DNA from: Colwellia ponticola
GTDB taxonomy: Bacteria > Pseudomonadota > Gammaproteobacteria > Enterobacterales > Alteromonadaceae
DNA: 64,000 nucleotides
Assembly: GCF_005885605.1 (NCBI RefSeq)
Contig: NZ_SZVP01000012.1
Span: forward strand, 48,235 to 112,234
Direction of reading: 5' to 3'
Shown: in pieces, positions 1 to 8,586 of the stretch
Layout of the letters: every line of letters starts with the position of its first letter
Numbering within the stretch: position 1 is the stretch's first letter
Translations under genes and position numbers: made by a program
Notes under the pieces: model-generated
Told to the model about the DNA's origin: nothing
Databases searched by the model: none
What the model saw: only the letters and a program-made list of their open reading frames with translations

Positions 1-197
1 TTTAATTGCGTTGCAACATAGTTAATCATGGCATTACTTTGCAATGGTACGCCTGCTTCTGTTGATATGGTGTTAATTTTTTCAGTAGGTGCGTTTGCCA
101 TAGCAGACAACTCTAACGCTCTGCTAGGCAATGAACTTAGGCTTGCGATACTCATTAAGGTAACAGAAGCAGAAAGGTAGATAATTGATAACTTCAC
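1..197 (-). CDS. N-terminus of an exported protein of unknown function (partial)
   Basis: The gene runs off the left edge; only about 65 residues are visible. The start is GTG at 197, preceded on the minus strand by AGGAAG at a normal distance. The N-terminus has a Lys followed by a hydrophobic run (LSIIYLSASVTLMSIASLSS), which looks like a signal peptide, so the product is probably periplasmic or outer-membrane. After it comes a polar segment with AMANAPTEKI. I do not recognise a family from this fragment. Confidence 0.55.
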   Translation of the reverse strand, partial: MKLSIIYLSASVTLMSIASLSSLPSRALELSAMANAPTEKINTISTEAGVPLQSNAMINYVATQL

Positions 198-853
198 GGT
201 GGACTTCCTATTAACAATAGTGTCGATAAATGTTTAATAAATAAGGTCTCAGTAATAAAAAAGCCTTTCTCAAAGAGAAAGGCTTGAATTGCTCGCATTA
301 TGGTCTTGTTACCAAGCTTCTTATTATTGATTTTTTAGCTACTAATTTATTATTATTTTTAGTTTTTAGCTATTTTATTTGGGTTTTCTTTATTGTTTTT
401 ATTATTGTTTTTCTTTAGCGCAGGCAATTTATACCAAAGCCTTTTTGGCATCGCAACAACTTTAGTAGAGCATAAACTCCACTATTGCCTGTCTATAATA
501 CTGGTCTGACAAGCTATTGCAGCTAAGTTATTGATTCGAAATTCATTGGTAAAAATCAAGGTAAATATGCCCATTTAAAAAAATTTTAAATAAAAGTAAA
601 AAAAAGTGAACTTTTTTGTTTAGGTATTATTTTGTCTGTGGTCAAGGGCGTTTATTTTTTTAGGGCTTTGATTTAGCGCATAGATCAAAAGGCTGGTCGG
701 TGCTAAACTGCGCACCATAAAATACATCGGCGATATGCGTTACTACATAATAGCGGTCGCTAAATCATTAAAGTAAATGAGTCATCATGGCATTATTGTT
801 AGTCAGTAATGCACTTTAAAATGACTTAAAGCAAAAGATAAGAGGAACTCTTG
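198..853. other. Gene-free stretch upstream of hemE, with signs of a short minus-strand transcript
   Basis: No plus-strand gene is visible before hemE. A strong minus-strand terminator lies at 257-285. A possible minus-strand promoter (-10 TATTAT read from 500-495, weak -35 CTGCAA from 522-517, 16-base spacer) would start a transcript near 488 that ends at this terminator. That transcript would contain a 30-codon ORF (451 to 359, starting MPKRLWYKLP, Lys/Asn-rich) without a clear ribosome binding site. A small inverted repeat TTTGAT (667-672) / ATCAAA (684-689) lies upstream of hemE. The function of these elements is unknown. Confidence 0.35.
257..285 (-). terminator. Rho-independent terminator without an obvious gene
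   Basis: Perfect 11-bp stem AAGCCTTTCTC (261-271) / GAGAAAGGCTT (275-285) with a 3-base loop. Read on the minus strand the stem is followed by six T (complement of 257-262), a standard terminator. On the plus strand no T run follows. No recognised gene on the minus strand ends here, so it may belong to a short RNA or peptide gene in 290-490. Confidence 0.75.
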
Positions 854-1921
854 GTGACCGAACTAAAAAATGATACCTATTTACGTGCGCTATTAAAGCA
901 ACCGGTAGACTACACACCCGTATGGATGATGCGCCAAGCCGGTCGTTATTTGCCAGAGTATCGTGAAGTACGTAAAGATGCAGGTGACTTTATGTCAGTA
1001 TGTAGAGATGCAGACTTGGCTTGTGAAGTGACTATTCAACCATTACGTCGTTTTCCATTAGATGCTGCCATTTTGTTTAGTGATATTTTAACTATTCCGG
1101 ATGCAATGGGCTTAGGATTATATTTTGAAACAGGTGAGGGACCCAAGTTTGAACGTCCTATTACGTGTAAAGCCGATATAGATAAAATTGGCGTACCTGA
1201 TCCAGAAGATGAATTAGGTTATGTAATGAATGCGGTGCGCACTATCCGTAAAGAGTTAAAAGGTGAAGTACCACTCATTGGTTTTTCAGGTAGCCCTTGG
1301 ACTTTAGCAACCTATATGATTGAAGGTGGTAGTTCTAAAGCGTTCACAAAAATCAAAAAAATGATGTTTTCTGAGCCACAAACCTTACACTTATTACTTG
1401 ATAAACTAGCAGACTCTGTGACTAGTTACTTAAATGCACAAATTGCTGCTGGCGCGCAATCAGTGATGGTATTTGATACTTGGGGTGGTGTATTGTCACC
1501 GCGTGATTACAACGAGTTTTCATTACGCTATATGGCTAAAATCGTTGACGGCTTAACGCGTCACAATGAAGGTCGTAAAGTACCAGTAACGTTATTCACT
1601 AAAAATGGCGGCATGTGGTTAGAGTCTATTGCTGCGACCGGGTGTGATGCTGTTGCCTTAGATTGGACTATTGATATTGAAAACGCTAAAGCACGTATTG
1701 GAGACAAAGTTGCGCTACAAGGCAATATGGACCCATCAATGTTGTATGCACCATTACCACGCATTGAACAAGAAGTGTCAAAAATACTAGCAGGCTTCGG
1801 TGAAGGCGGTACAGGGCACGTATTTAACTTAGGGCACGGTATTCACCCTGATGTGAACCCTGAACATGCAGGTCATTTTATTGAGTCAGTACATCGTTTA
1901 AGTAAGCCTTACCATAAGTAA
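854..1921 (+). CDS. hemE: Uroporphyrinogen decarboxylase
   Basis: Cytoplasmic haem-pathway enzyme that decarboxylates the four acetate side chains of uroporphyrinogen III to give coproporphyrinogen III. The 355-residue product matches the family length. The N-terminal family signature [14 protein letters not shown] (residues 24-37) supplies the substrate-binding arginines, and the catalytic Asp is in [10 protein letters not shown] (Asp77). [18 protein letters not shown] and the C-terminal [15 protein letters not shown] are also typical. I chose GTG at 854, giving [10 protein letters not shown] as in other gammaproteobacteria, over the TTG one codon upstream; AGAGGA at 841-846 is well placed for it. 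It is a single gene, closed by a strong terminator. Confidence 0.97.
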   Translation: MTELKNDTYLRALLKQPVDYTPVWMMRQAGRYLPEYREVRKDAGDFMSVCRDADLACEVTIQPLRRFPLDAAILFSDILTIPDAMGLGLYFETGEGPKFERPITCKADIDKIGVPDPEDELGYVMNAVRTIRKELKGEVPLIGFSGSPWTLATYMIEGGSSKAFTKIKKMMFSEPQTLHLLLDKLADSVTSYLNAQIAAGAQSVMVFDTWGGVLSPRDYNEFSLRYMAKIVDGLTRHNEGRKVPVTLFTKNGGMWLESIAATGCDAVALDWTIDIENAKARIGDKVALQGNMDPSMLYAPLPRIEQEVSKILAGFGEGGTGHVFNLGHGIHPDVNPEHAGHFIESVHRLSKPYHK

Positions 1922-1950
1922 ACGTTAACTGAGTTTGAAGTAAACATACA

Positions 1951-2008
1951 AAAACCGCGCTTAATTTATCTTAATGTTATTTTAAAATAAGTTAAGCGCG
2001 GTTTTTTA
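1951..2008 (+). terminator. Terminator of hemE
   Basis: Perfect 14-bp inverted repeat AAAACCGCGCTTAA (1951-1964) / TTAAGCGCGGTTTT (1992-2005) followed by T. The loop is long (27 bases). The A-rich 5' arm means it could also act on the minus strand. Confidence 0.85.
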
Positions 2009-2070
2009 TTGACTTAATTTCAAGCTATTTAAGTAGCTAAACAGTTTCTAAAAGTTAGCAACAGATGATA

Positions 2071-2095
2071 AAAAAGGCACTGTGTGAGTGCCTTT
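2071..2095 (-). terminator. Terminator of metJ
   Basis: Stem AAAGGCACT (2073-2081) / AGTGCCTTT (2087-2095) with loop GTGTG. On the minus strand it is followed by a run of T, about 55 bases after the metJ stop codon. Confidence 0.85.
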
Positions 2096-2107
2096 ATGTT
2101 AGTTTTT

Positions 2108-2131
2108 ACTAAAACTAAAACTAAAACTAAA
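2108..2131. repeat. Hexanucleotide tandem repeat, ACTAAA x4
   Basis: Four exact copies of ACTAAA between the metJ stop codon and its terminator, so the repeat would sit in the metJ 3' untranslated region. Confidence 0.9.
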
Positions 2132-2150
2132 GCTCGCGTACAACTCAATA

Positions 2151-2480
2151 TTAATCATCTTCAACTTCATAAGCGCTAAAGTCGGTAATACCTTTAGCTT
2201 CAAGTAAGCGTCTAACACTCGCGGGTAGCTTTTCATTATTATCTTTAGCTAAATCTTCATCGTCCGGTAGCGGTTGGCCAGTAAAGGCATGTAAAAACGC
2301 TTCGCACAACAATTCACTGTTAGTGGCGTGTCGAAGGTTATTTACTTGTCGTCTGGTGCGTTCATCCGTTAACACTTTCAAAACGCGCAAAGGAATAGAA
2401 ACGGTAATTTTCTTTACTTGCTCGCTCTTTTTACCGTGTTCGGCATAGGGATTTATATACTCATCATTCCACTGAGCCAT
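2151..2480 (-). CDS. metJ: Methionine regulon repressor MetJ
   Basis: Ribbon-helix-helix repressor that binds S-adenosylmethionine as corepressor and represses methionine genes at tandem 8-bp met boxes. The product is 109 residues (E. coli MetJ is 105). The N-terminal half carries the DNA-binding strand [20 protein letters not shown], and [26 protein letters not shown] follows as the helical core that forms the SAM pocket. ATG at 2480 is preceded by GAGGA. It is transcribed away from metB-metL, as in E. coli, and its likely operators lie at 2837-2916, close to metB. The C-terminus ([12 protein letters not shown]) is slightly longer than the enteric protein. Confidence 0.97.
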   Translation of the reverse strand: MAQWNDEYINPYAEHGKKSEQVKKITVSIPLRVLKVLTDERTRRQVNNLRHATNSELLCEAFLHAFTGQPLPDDEDLAKDNNEKLPASVRRLLEAKGITDFSAYEVEDD

Positions 2481-3036
2481 GGCTATTCCTCTATTTTGTT
2501 ATAATACCAATACTATTAACTTTATTAGCAACTCATTAGCGCGATTAGCGAGTTTAGAACCGGTAAAATTAAGTAAACATAGCTCTGACTATATTTTATT
2601 AGTTTTAAGTAGTTATTAACTTGCCAATAAGCTCCCAAAGGGCGAATACCTAGTAAAAGTAAGGACGTATATGCTGCATTATTGTTCTAGATAAGGGAAT
2701 TCCCCTCTTCTACAATTAATGTCTTGCTGCGATGCCTTTTAATTTCGCTTAGTTGTCAACAACTTAATGGGCTTGGTATAAGATATTCAATATTGTAATA
2801 ATATAGATTTTACCTGTTGCAAAAAACCAGTCAAGTAGAAGTTTAGAAGTCTAAAATAACTTGACCCTATTAGTGAAAGTCTTTAGAGTTATAGACGTCC
2901 AAACATCTAAACGTGAATGTTATTATTACCGAGCAACAGGTATTGATATTTATCTTGATATATAAGTGCTACTACCGATATATCGAAAAATAAAACTGCG
3001 TTAGACTACTTAGTTTATTTAATGGAGAGAACAAAA
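2481..3036. other. metJ-metB divergent intergenic region
   Basis: About 550 bases without a gene. The metB-proximal third holds the MetJ operators and a candidate promoter (listed separately). The metJ-proximal part shows no convincing met box; it contains an imperfect palindrome around 2529-2553 (AACTC..GAGTT). I see nothing else that I can assign. Confidence 0.6.
2837..2916 (+). promoter_or_regulatory. MetJ operator (met boxes) and metB promoter
   Basis: Two adjacent 8-bp boxes AGAAGTTT (2837-2844) and AGAAGTCT (2845-2852), then three adjacent boxes AGACGTCC (2893-2900), AAACATCT (2901-2908) and AAACGTGA (2909-2916). They resemble the consensus AGACGTCT. The two groups are exactly 40 bases (five box lengths) apart, so they keep the same 8-bp register. 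Between them lies TTGACC (2861-2866), a 17-base spacer and TAGAGT (2884-2889), a plausible sigma-70 promoter. MetJ bound to the boxes would flank and block this promoter. Confidence 0.8.
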
Positions 3037-4203
3037 ATGTCGACTACTGACAAAAGTAATATTACCACTTCGGCAGTGAGAGCAGGCATTAATACCGATC
3101 AGCATCATGGTGCTGTGGTAGCTCCTATCCATTTATCGAGCACGTATTCATTGAAAGGCTTTAATGAAAAACGTCAATTTGATTATTCTCGTACGGGTAA
3201 TCCAACGCGATCAACTTTTGCTGAAACGATTGCAAAATTAGAACAAGGTAGTGTTGGTATTGTTACCAGTACCGGTATGGCGGCAGTACATTTACTTTGC
3301 CAGTTATTATCAGTGGGCGATACCGTTGTTATTCCACATGATTGTTACGGTGGTAGTTTTAGATTATTTACCCATTTAGCGAAGCGTGGCCAATTTACCT
3401 TGATTGTTGTTGATCAAAATGATCAGCAAGCCTTAGCGGATGCTTTAGCACATAAACCTAAGTTAGTGCTATTAGAGAGTCCGAGCAATCCATTATTACG
3501 TTTAGTTGATATTGAAGCAACAACCAAAGCCTGCCAAGCGGTTGGCGCATTAGTTGCGGTAGATAACACCTTTTTATCACCAGCACTGCAACAACCTTTA
3601 ACGTTAGGTGCCGATATTGTTTTCCACTCGACCACTAAATACATTAACGGTCATAGCGACGTAGTTGGCGGTGTTTTAGTAACCAAATCAGCAGAGCTGG
3701 GTGAAAAACTTGCTTGGTGGGCGAACTGTATTGGTATAACCGGTAGCGCTTTTGATAGTTTCTTGGCGTTACGTGGATTAAAAACATTACCTGTACGCAT
3801 GAAGCAACACCAAGAAAATGCTCTACAAGTGGCTAATTTTCTAAAAAATCATCAGGCGATTGAAGCAGTTTATTTCCCCGGGTTTCCTGACCACCCAGGT
3901 CATGACATTGCTAAAAAACAACAGTTTGGTTATGGTGCTATGTTAAGTGTAGAGGTTAAAGGTGGTGTTGAAGCCGTTAAAAAGCTATTCGCTAACCTTG
4001 AATTATTTACCTTAGCGCAATCATTGGGCGGTGTTGAAAGCCTTATTAGCCACCCTTCTACTATGACCCACGCGGGTATGGAGATAGCTGATCAACTACA
4101 AGCGGGTATTACTCAGTCGTTAGTACGGATATCGGTAGGTATTGAAGATATTGACGATATTTTAGCTGATTTAACTTATGGTTTGGCGCAAAGCCAACAG
4201 TAA
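3037..4203 (+). CDS. metB: Cystathionine gamma-synthase
   Basis: PLP enzyme that joins an activated homoserine ester with cysteine to form cystathionine in methionine synthesis. The 388-residue product has the Cys/Met-metabolism fold: N-terminal SAVRAGINTDQHHGAVVAPI, the DYSRTGNPTR loop, cofactor region SSTGMAAVH-like, and the PLP lysine in HSTTKYINGHSDVVGG near residue 200. I use ATG at 3037 because GGAGAGA (3024-3030) fits it; the upstream in-frame ATG at 3022 overlaps that ribosome site. It lies downstream of met boxes and 80 bases before metL, as in the enteric metBL operon. A MetC or MetZ activity cannot be excluded from sequence alone, but the operon context favours MetB. Confidence 0.93.
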   Translation: MSTTDKSNITTSAVRAGINTDQHHGAVVAPIHLSSTYSLKGFNEKRQFDYSRTGNPTRSTFAETIAKLEQGSVGIVTSTGMAAVHLLCQLLSVGDTVVIPHDCYGGSFRLFTHLAKRGQFTLIVVDQNDQQALADALAHKPKLVLLESPSNPLLRLVDIEATTKACQAVGALVAVDNTFLSPALQQPLTLGADIVFHSTTKYINGHSDVVGGVLVTKSAELGEKLAWWANCIGITGSAFDSFLALRGLKTLPVRMKQHQENALQVANFLKNHQAIEAVYFPGFPDHPGHDIAKKQQFGYGAMLSVEVKGGVEAVKKLFANLELFTLAQSLGGVESLISHPSTMTHAGMEIADQLQAGITQSLVRISVGIEDIDDILADLTYGLAQSQQ

Positions 4204-4283
4204 AAGTATTCATTCGGTTACTAAGACGACAAACAAATCAAAGTGTAAAAATAATCTAGCAGTACAGACGGACAGGCACAAAG

Positions 4284-6851
4284 ATGAAACAAGAAAGTAG
4301 CACGCTAAGTAAAGTTAACAACGATAGTAGCATAGTCAACAATGAGTTTATTGAACATGATTTTGTTGCTCAAGGCACGGCAGAAAATAAACTGGCTAAA
4401 CATGCTATTCAAGTACACAAATTTGGTGGGAGTTCATTAGCAACATCCGAGTGTATCAAACGTGTACTTGAAATTATTCGTGCAAACTGTCAACTCAATG
4501 ACATTGTCGTGGTCTCTGCCAATGGTAAAACTACCGATAGTTTATTTGCTATTTATTCTTTGGTTGAGCGTACTATTGCCGAGCAAGAAAAACAATTAAG
4601 CGATGAAATAACAGCAGCAATTTCAGTCTTAGCACAAAGCCAAGCACAACTTATTACCGAGCTATTAAATGCTAATAATAGCAAACAATTATTGTGTCAA
4701 TTAGATAAAGACATTAGTCAGTTAACTACGTGGTTAGCGGCTGATATTGCTCAACATAAAAATGATATTTTAGCCTTTGGTGAAGTGTGGTCTGCACGGT
4801 TGTTTTCAGCGCTACTTAATGAACAAGTTTGTCCAAGTAATTTCATTGATGCCCGAGACTTTCTTGTTATTGATAATGAACAAAGTGGTTTGGTTGACAA
4901 TGCAACAAGCGCGGCACAGTTAAGGCAAAGACGCCAGTTTGGTAAGTTAGCCGTGATTACCGGTTATATCAGCCAAGATTCGCGTGGTACAAGTTGCACC
5001 TTAGGTCGCAATGGTAGTGACTACTCAGCCACTATTATTGCTGCTTTAGTAGCTGCGAGTAATGTGACCTTGTGGACTGATGTTGATGGTATTTATAGTG
5101 CTGATCCACGTGTAGTGCCAAGTGCCCGTAAGTTACATCGTTTACCTAACGGTGTTGCTAAAGAATTAGGACGATTGGGTAACCCTGTTTTGCACGCCAA
5201 AACATTATTACCACTGATTAACCCATTAAGTGAGCATCATACCCACTTACATGTTGCTAGCAGTTTTGACGCACAAGTTATTGGCACTGAAATTGGTAAA
5301 TTTGGTCAAATTGCCAAACAAGAGTTATCAGTGACTTACCTTAATGATTTATTATTAGCGCAATCAGTGAGCTTTACTGGTGATTGTGCTGCTAAAGCGC
5401 GAGCAGAGTTTGCCCCTATTTGTATGGATGACCAGCAAGGCTTTATGGTTATCACCCAAGCACAACAAAAATCACTAAGTCATTGGTTAGCCAGTCACGA
5501 TGTCGAAATTACCTTTAAGCCAGTAGCGATTATTGCTACGGTTGGTCATCGCGTAGCCGAGCGAGGCGATATTAAAGCACGCTTTAAACGCTCATTAAAA
5601 ACAGCGAAACCTTTGCAGTTAGTGGGCGGTGATAATAGCCATAGTGTTATCGCTATTTTGCCAGAGCCATGTTCGATTGAACTACTCAATAAAGTGCATC
5701 ATGAAATGACCAAAGATGCCCGGCATATTGGTTTAGTCGTTGCCGGTATGGGTAATATAGGTGAGCGCTTTTTAAGCCTATTACCAGCACAGCTTAATAA
5801 TGTATACGCCTTAGAAAACTTGCATTTAGTTGGCTTGTTGTCATCAAAAAAAGCGTTAATTAATAATGATGGTATTGATGTAAACCAGGCGACATCGTTA
5901 TTTGCTCAACAAGCGATAGCTTATGATAATGACCAACTTATTTCATGGTTAACCCAGCATCCCTACGATGAATTAATTGTGGTTGATATCACGCCAAGTG
6001 AAGACTTTAGCTTACTGTACGAACGCATTTTTGCCTTAGGTATTCATATTATAGGTGCTAATAAATGGGCTGCATCAAGTAGTACACAAGCGTATAACAA
6101 GTTAGTAAATACTGCTGATAGCCATAACAGCTTATGGTTAGGTAACACTACAGTAGGTGCAGGCTTGCCAATTAATTATGCCATTGATGACTTACGTCAA
6201 AGCGGTGATAGTATTAGTGAATTATCAGGTATATTTTCTGGTACACTTTCTTGGCTCTTTGAAACGTACGATGGCAGTGTTAAGTTTTCAACCTTGTTAT
6301 TAAATGCCTTAGCACAAGGGATTACCGAGCCCGATCCTCGGGAAGACTTATCGGGTCGAGATGTCCAACGTAAGCTGTTAATTTTAGCACGCAAGGCCGG
6401 TTTTGAATTAGCACTTGAAGATATAGACTGTCAAAACTTAGTGCCTGAGGCATTACAACGATTATCCCTTGAAGATTTTCTAAGCAGAGCTAATGAGTTA
6501 GATGATTATTTTGCTAGCGCCCTATCTGAAGCGACAAGTAAAGCGGCATGTATCCGTTATGTTGCTCGTTTTCAATATAATGCTAATGCCATTACGGGGA
6601 ATAATCCAGCAGGTATCAGCGCCAAAGTCAGTTTAGAAGTGCTGCCAAAAAATGATCCATTTGCCAATTTAATACCTGGTGATAACATCTTTAAAATTAA
6701 CAGTCGTTGGTATCAGGACAACCCCTTAATTATTCAAGGACCTGGTGCCGGACGAGATGTTACTGCTGGCGGATTACATTCAGATCTTGTGAAAATTTGC
6801 CAGCAATTGGCCCATAAACAAAACCAAGTAAAAATTAAGGGTATGAGTTAA
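4284..6851 (+). CDS. metL: Bifunctional aspartokinase II / homoserine dehydrogenase II
   Basis: Catalyses the first step (aspartate phosphorylation) and third step (aspartate semialdehyde to homoserine) of the threonine/methionine branch. The 855 residues divide into an aspartokinase domain beginning VHKFGGSSLAT (about residues 45-330), a middle regulatory segment, and homoserine dehydrogenase from about residue 480, with the Rossmann motif VAGMGNIGERF and GANKWAAS. The domain order is that of MetL/ThrA; linkage to metJ and metB identifies it as MetL. It is about 45 residues longer than E. coli MetL, all in a poorly conserved N-terminal extension before VHKFGGSS. The ribosome binding site before 4284 is weak. 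It is probably cotranscribed with metB and MetJ-controlled. Confidence 0.94.
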   Translation: MKQESSTLSKVNNDSSIVNNEFIEHDFVAQGTAENKLAKHAIQVHKFGGSSLATSECIKRVLEIIRANCQLNDIVVVSANGKTTDSLFAIYSLVERTIAEQEKQLSDEITAAISVLAQSQAQLITELLNANNSKQLLCQLDKDISQLTTWLAADIAQHKNDILAFGEVWSARLFSALLNEQVCPSNFIDARDFLVIDNEQSGLVDNATSAAQLRQRRQFGKLAVITGYISQDSRGTSCTLGRNGSDYSATIIAALVAASNVTLWTDVDGIYSADPRVVPSARKLHRLPNGVAKELGRLGNPVLHAKTLLPLINPLSEHHTHLHVASSFDAQVIGTEIGKFGQIAKQELSVTYLNDLLLAQSVSFTGDCAAKARAEFAPICMDDQQGFMVITQAQQKSLSHWLASHDVEITFKPVAIIATVGHRVAERGDIKARFKRSLKTAKPLQLVGGDNSHSVIAILPEPCSIELLNKVHHEMTKDARHIGLVVAGMGNIGERFLSLLPAQLNNVYALENLHLVGLLSSKKALINNDGIDVNQATSLFAQQAIAYDNDQLISWLTQHPYDELIVVDITPSEDFSLLYERIFALGIHIIGANKWAASSSTQAYNKLVNTADSHNSLWLGNTTVGAGLPINYAIDDLRQSGDSISELSGIFSGTLSWLFETYDGSVKFSTLLLNALAQGITEPDPREDLSGRDVQRKLLILARKAGFELALEDIDCQNLVPEALQRLSLEDFLSRANELDDYFASALSEATSKAACIRYVARFQYNANAITGNNPAGISAKVSLEVLPKNDPFANLIPGDNIFKINSRWYQDNPLIIQGPGAGRDVTAGGLHSDLVKICQQLAHKQNQVKIKGMS

Positions 6852-6905
6852 TCAGCAGTAAGTAAGCAGTGTAATGCGTTGTATTTTTACTGCGTTATTT
6901 ACCAA

Positions 6906-6943
6906 GGTACTTGCTTGGCTACGTGCTTAGCCAAGCAAGTACC
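6906..6943. other. Perfect 15-bp hairpin after metL
   Basis: GGTACTTGCTTGGCT (6906-6920) and its exact reverse complement (6929-6943) with an 8-base loop. There is no T tract on either side, so it is not a standard rho-independent terminator. It may stabilise the metBL 3' end or be a binding site. A partial copy (AAGCAAGTACC) recurs at about 8543. Confidence 0.7.
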
Positions 6944-7050
6944 AATCGGGTTCATTTATTAATCTGTTAATGGCTAGACCACTCGCTAACTATTGCTTTT
7001 AACTATAATTACTAGCATGATAGCTATTATTTATTTACTTTATCGGTACA

Positions 7051-8430
7051 ATGGCTAAAGATTCACCTCATCAAACATTTTACACTCGACAAATTCAACG
7101 TCTGCTAGTAAAAGTCTACGGACAGAGCCCCGTTAAAGACTCATTATTAGATCATGCTATTAGCTATTTTGAACAAGAGCAGTTCCATCCTTCAAACGAA
7201 CATAAGTCCCTTAATGCTACTCAACTTGAGCAACTACAGCGTGATGAACATCATGCTTGTTTACACGCTATCGCCTTAATTATTCTTGAGCTTGCCGAGG
7301 GTGAAAGTTATGCGGAAACTAATCGTAAATCAGCTCAATTCCTTGGTACGGTACAATTACTAAGCCCTACCGAAGGTAGACGGGTTGCTAAGAGTAATGA
7401 GCAGAGTAAATCCATTTATAAAGCAGTACTGTGTTTGCGTTTACTTGACCGTTTGATTATTGATGGCCAGGTTGTTGAACCCTATATCAATAAATTTTTA
7501 ACTAATGTTAGTTCGGAGCAATATATCAATTTTGCTCGCTATGACCGTGAGGGTTATAACCGCTTTGTTGCGCAAGTAAAAATTCCATTGATTATGGCAG
7601 CATTATTGCAAGATATTGGTAATTATCATCCTAGCGCTCAAGTGATACTTTTTGGTGAAGAGGGCGAGTTAGATCCTTTTCGTACCCTTGATCTTGAGCA
7701 ACGTAAAGCCTTGTTGAAAATAAATTACCGTGAAACCATTAAATATTTAAACGAGGGCATTGGTATACCTTCTTTTATTGGCGATACTAAAGAAGAGCGA
7801 GATCAGTTCCTTGCTGATGAACAAGGTAAAATGCACTTTATTAAGCTGCTATTAAAGACCAGTGTTAATCCGAAAAACACTATCGGCAATGTGCTTAAAG
7901 TACCACAAATTTATACCTCAATCATTTTGTCAACTAAGGCAAGCTATAACTATAAATTACTACCACAAGTTTTTCAGGTGTTAAATAAAAATGCTGAGCT
8001 TGGTGCTTGTGCACAAATTGCTGTCGATGCTTTATACACCATTACCGGCATGTTCCCGCAAGGGTTCGGTATTGTTTATATGCCATTAGGTGAATTTGGC
8101 GAGAAAGGTGATTGTTATGAATATGCTATTGTAAATAACTTATACCCAAGACAACCAGATCAACCCTATTGTCGGATAACAACACGAAAATTAACCTTTA
8201 TTAGTTACGGGCAAAACGTCATTATTCCTACCAATAGTAATCTCTATTTTACCCAAACGGCGAAAAAATTAGCTTCATTAAGTAAAGAGCGCTTAAATGA
8301 AATACTGGAACTCTTAAGCTCTAATTATCAGGAACGCAAAAAATCTGATTTATTGCCTCGCTGCTGGTATGGCAATGAATTCTTTTCAATAAAAGCTAAT
8401 CAAAACTTGTGGAATAAGGGGGATACATAA
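7051..8430 (+). CDS. Uncharacterised protein with degenerate HD-GYP-like features
   Basis: 459 residues, no signal peptide or membrane segment, so probably cytoplasmic. The segment MAALLQDIGNYHPSAQ (about 182-197) resembles the LAALLHDIGK motif of HD/HD-GYP phosphohydrolases, but the metal-binding His is Gln187 (QD instead of HD). The C-terminal part TGMFPQGFGIVYMPLGEFG (about 333-351) followed by YPRQPDQPYCRI resembles the small beta domain that closes HD-GYP proteins. I infer an HD-GYP relative that has lost metal chemistry, perhaps a sensor or scaffold. It stands alone between metL and argE, with no strong ribosome binding site before 7051. The family name is not certain. Confidence 0.6.
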   Translation: MAKDSPHQTFYTRQIQRLLVKVYGQSPVKDSLLDHAISYFEQEQFHPSNEHKSLNATQLEQLQRDEHHACLHAIALIILELAEGESYAETNRKSAQFLGTVQLLSPTEGRRVAKSNEQSKSIYKAVLCLRLLDRLIIDGQVVEPYINKFLTNVSSEQYINFARYDREGYNRFVAQVKIPLIMAALLQDIGNYHPSAQVILFGEEGELDPFRTLDLEQRKALLKINYRETIKYLNEGIGIPSFIGDTKEERDQFLADEQGKMHFIKLLLKTSVNPKNTIGNVLKVPQIYTSIILSTKASYNYKLLPQVFQVLNKNAELGACAQIAVDALYTITGMFPQGFGIVYMPLGEFGEKGDCYEYAIVNNLYPRQPDQPYCRITTRKLTFISYGQNVIIPTNSNLYFTQTAKKLASLSKERLNEILELLSSNYQERKKSDLLPRCWYGNEFFSIKANQNLWNKGDT

Positions 8431-8586
8431 TTACAGAACATCGCCATGGCTTGGCTGCTTTTGTCGCTATGTATTATTTTAATGATTACGGCAACATGTT
8501 TTTATTAAAGAAAAAAGCAGCTGGCAGGAATGGTTACACGTAAGCAAGTACCGACCTTCATCTTATTTTTATTACTGCTATAGGTA

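Noticed and set aside
359..451. 30-codon minus-strand ORF upstream of hemE
   Set aside because: No ribosome binding site and Lys/Asn-rich low-complexity composition; kept only as part of the candidate short transcript, not called as a CDS.
8431..8586. Possible gene fragment between the HD-GYP-like gene and argE
   Set aside because: Only short frames with stops; the shared AAGCAAGTACC with the metL hairpin is too short to call a repeat.
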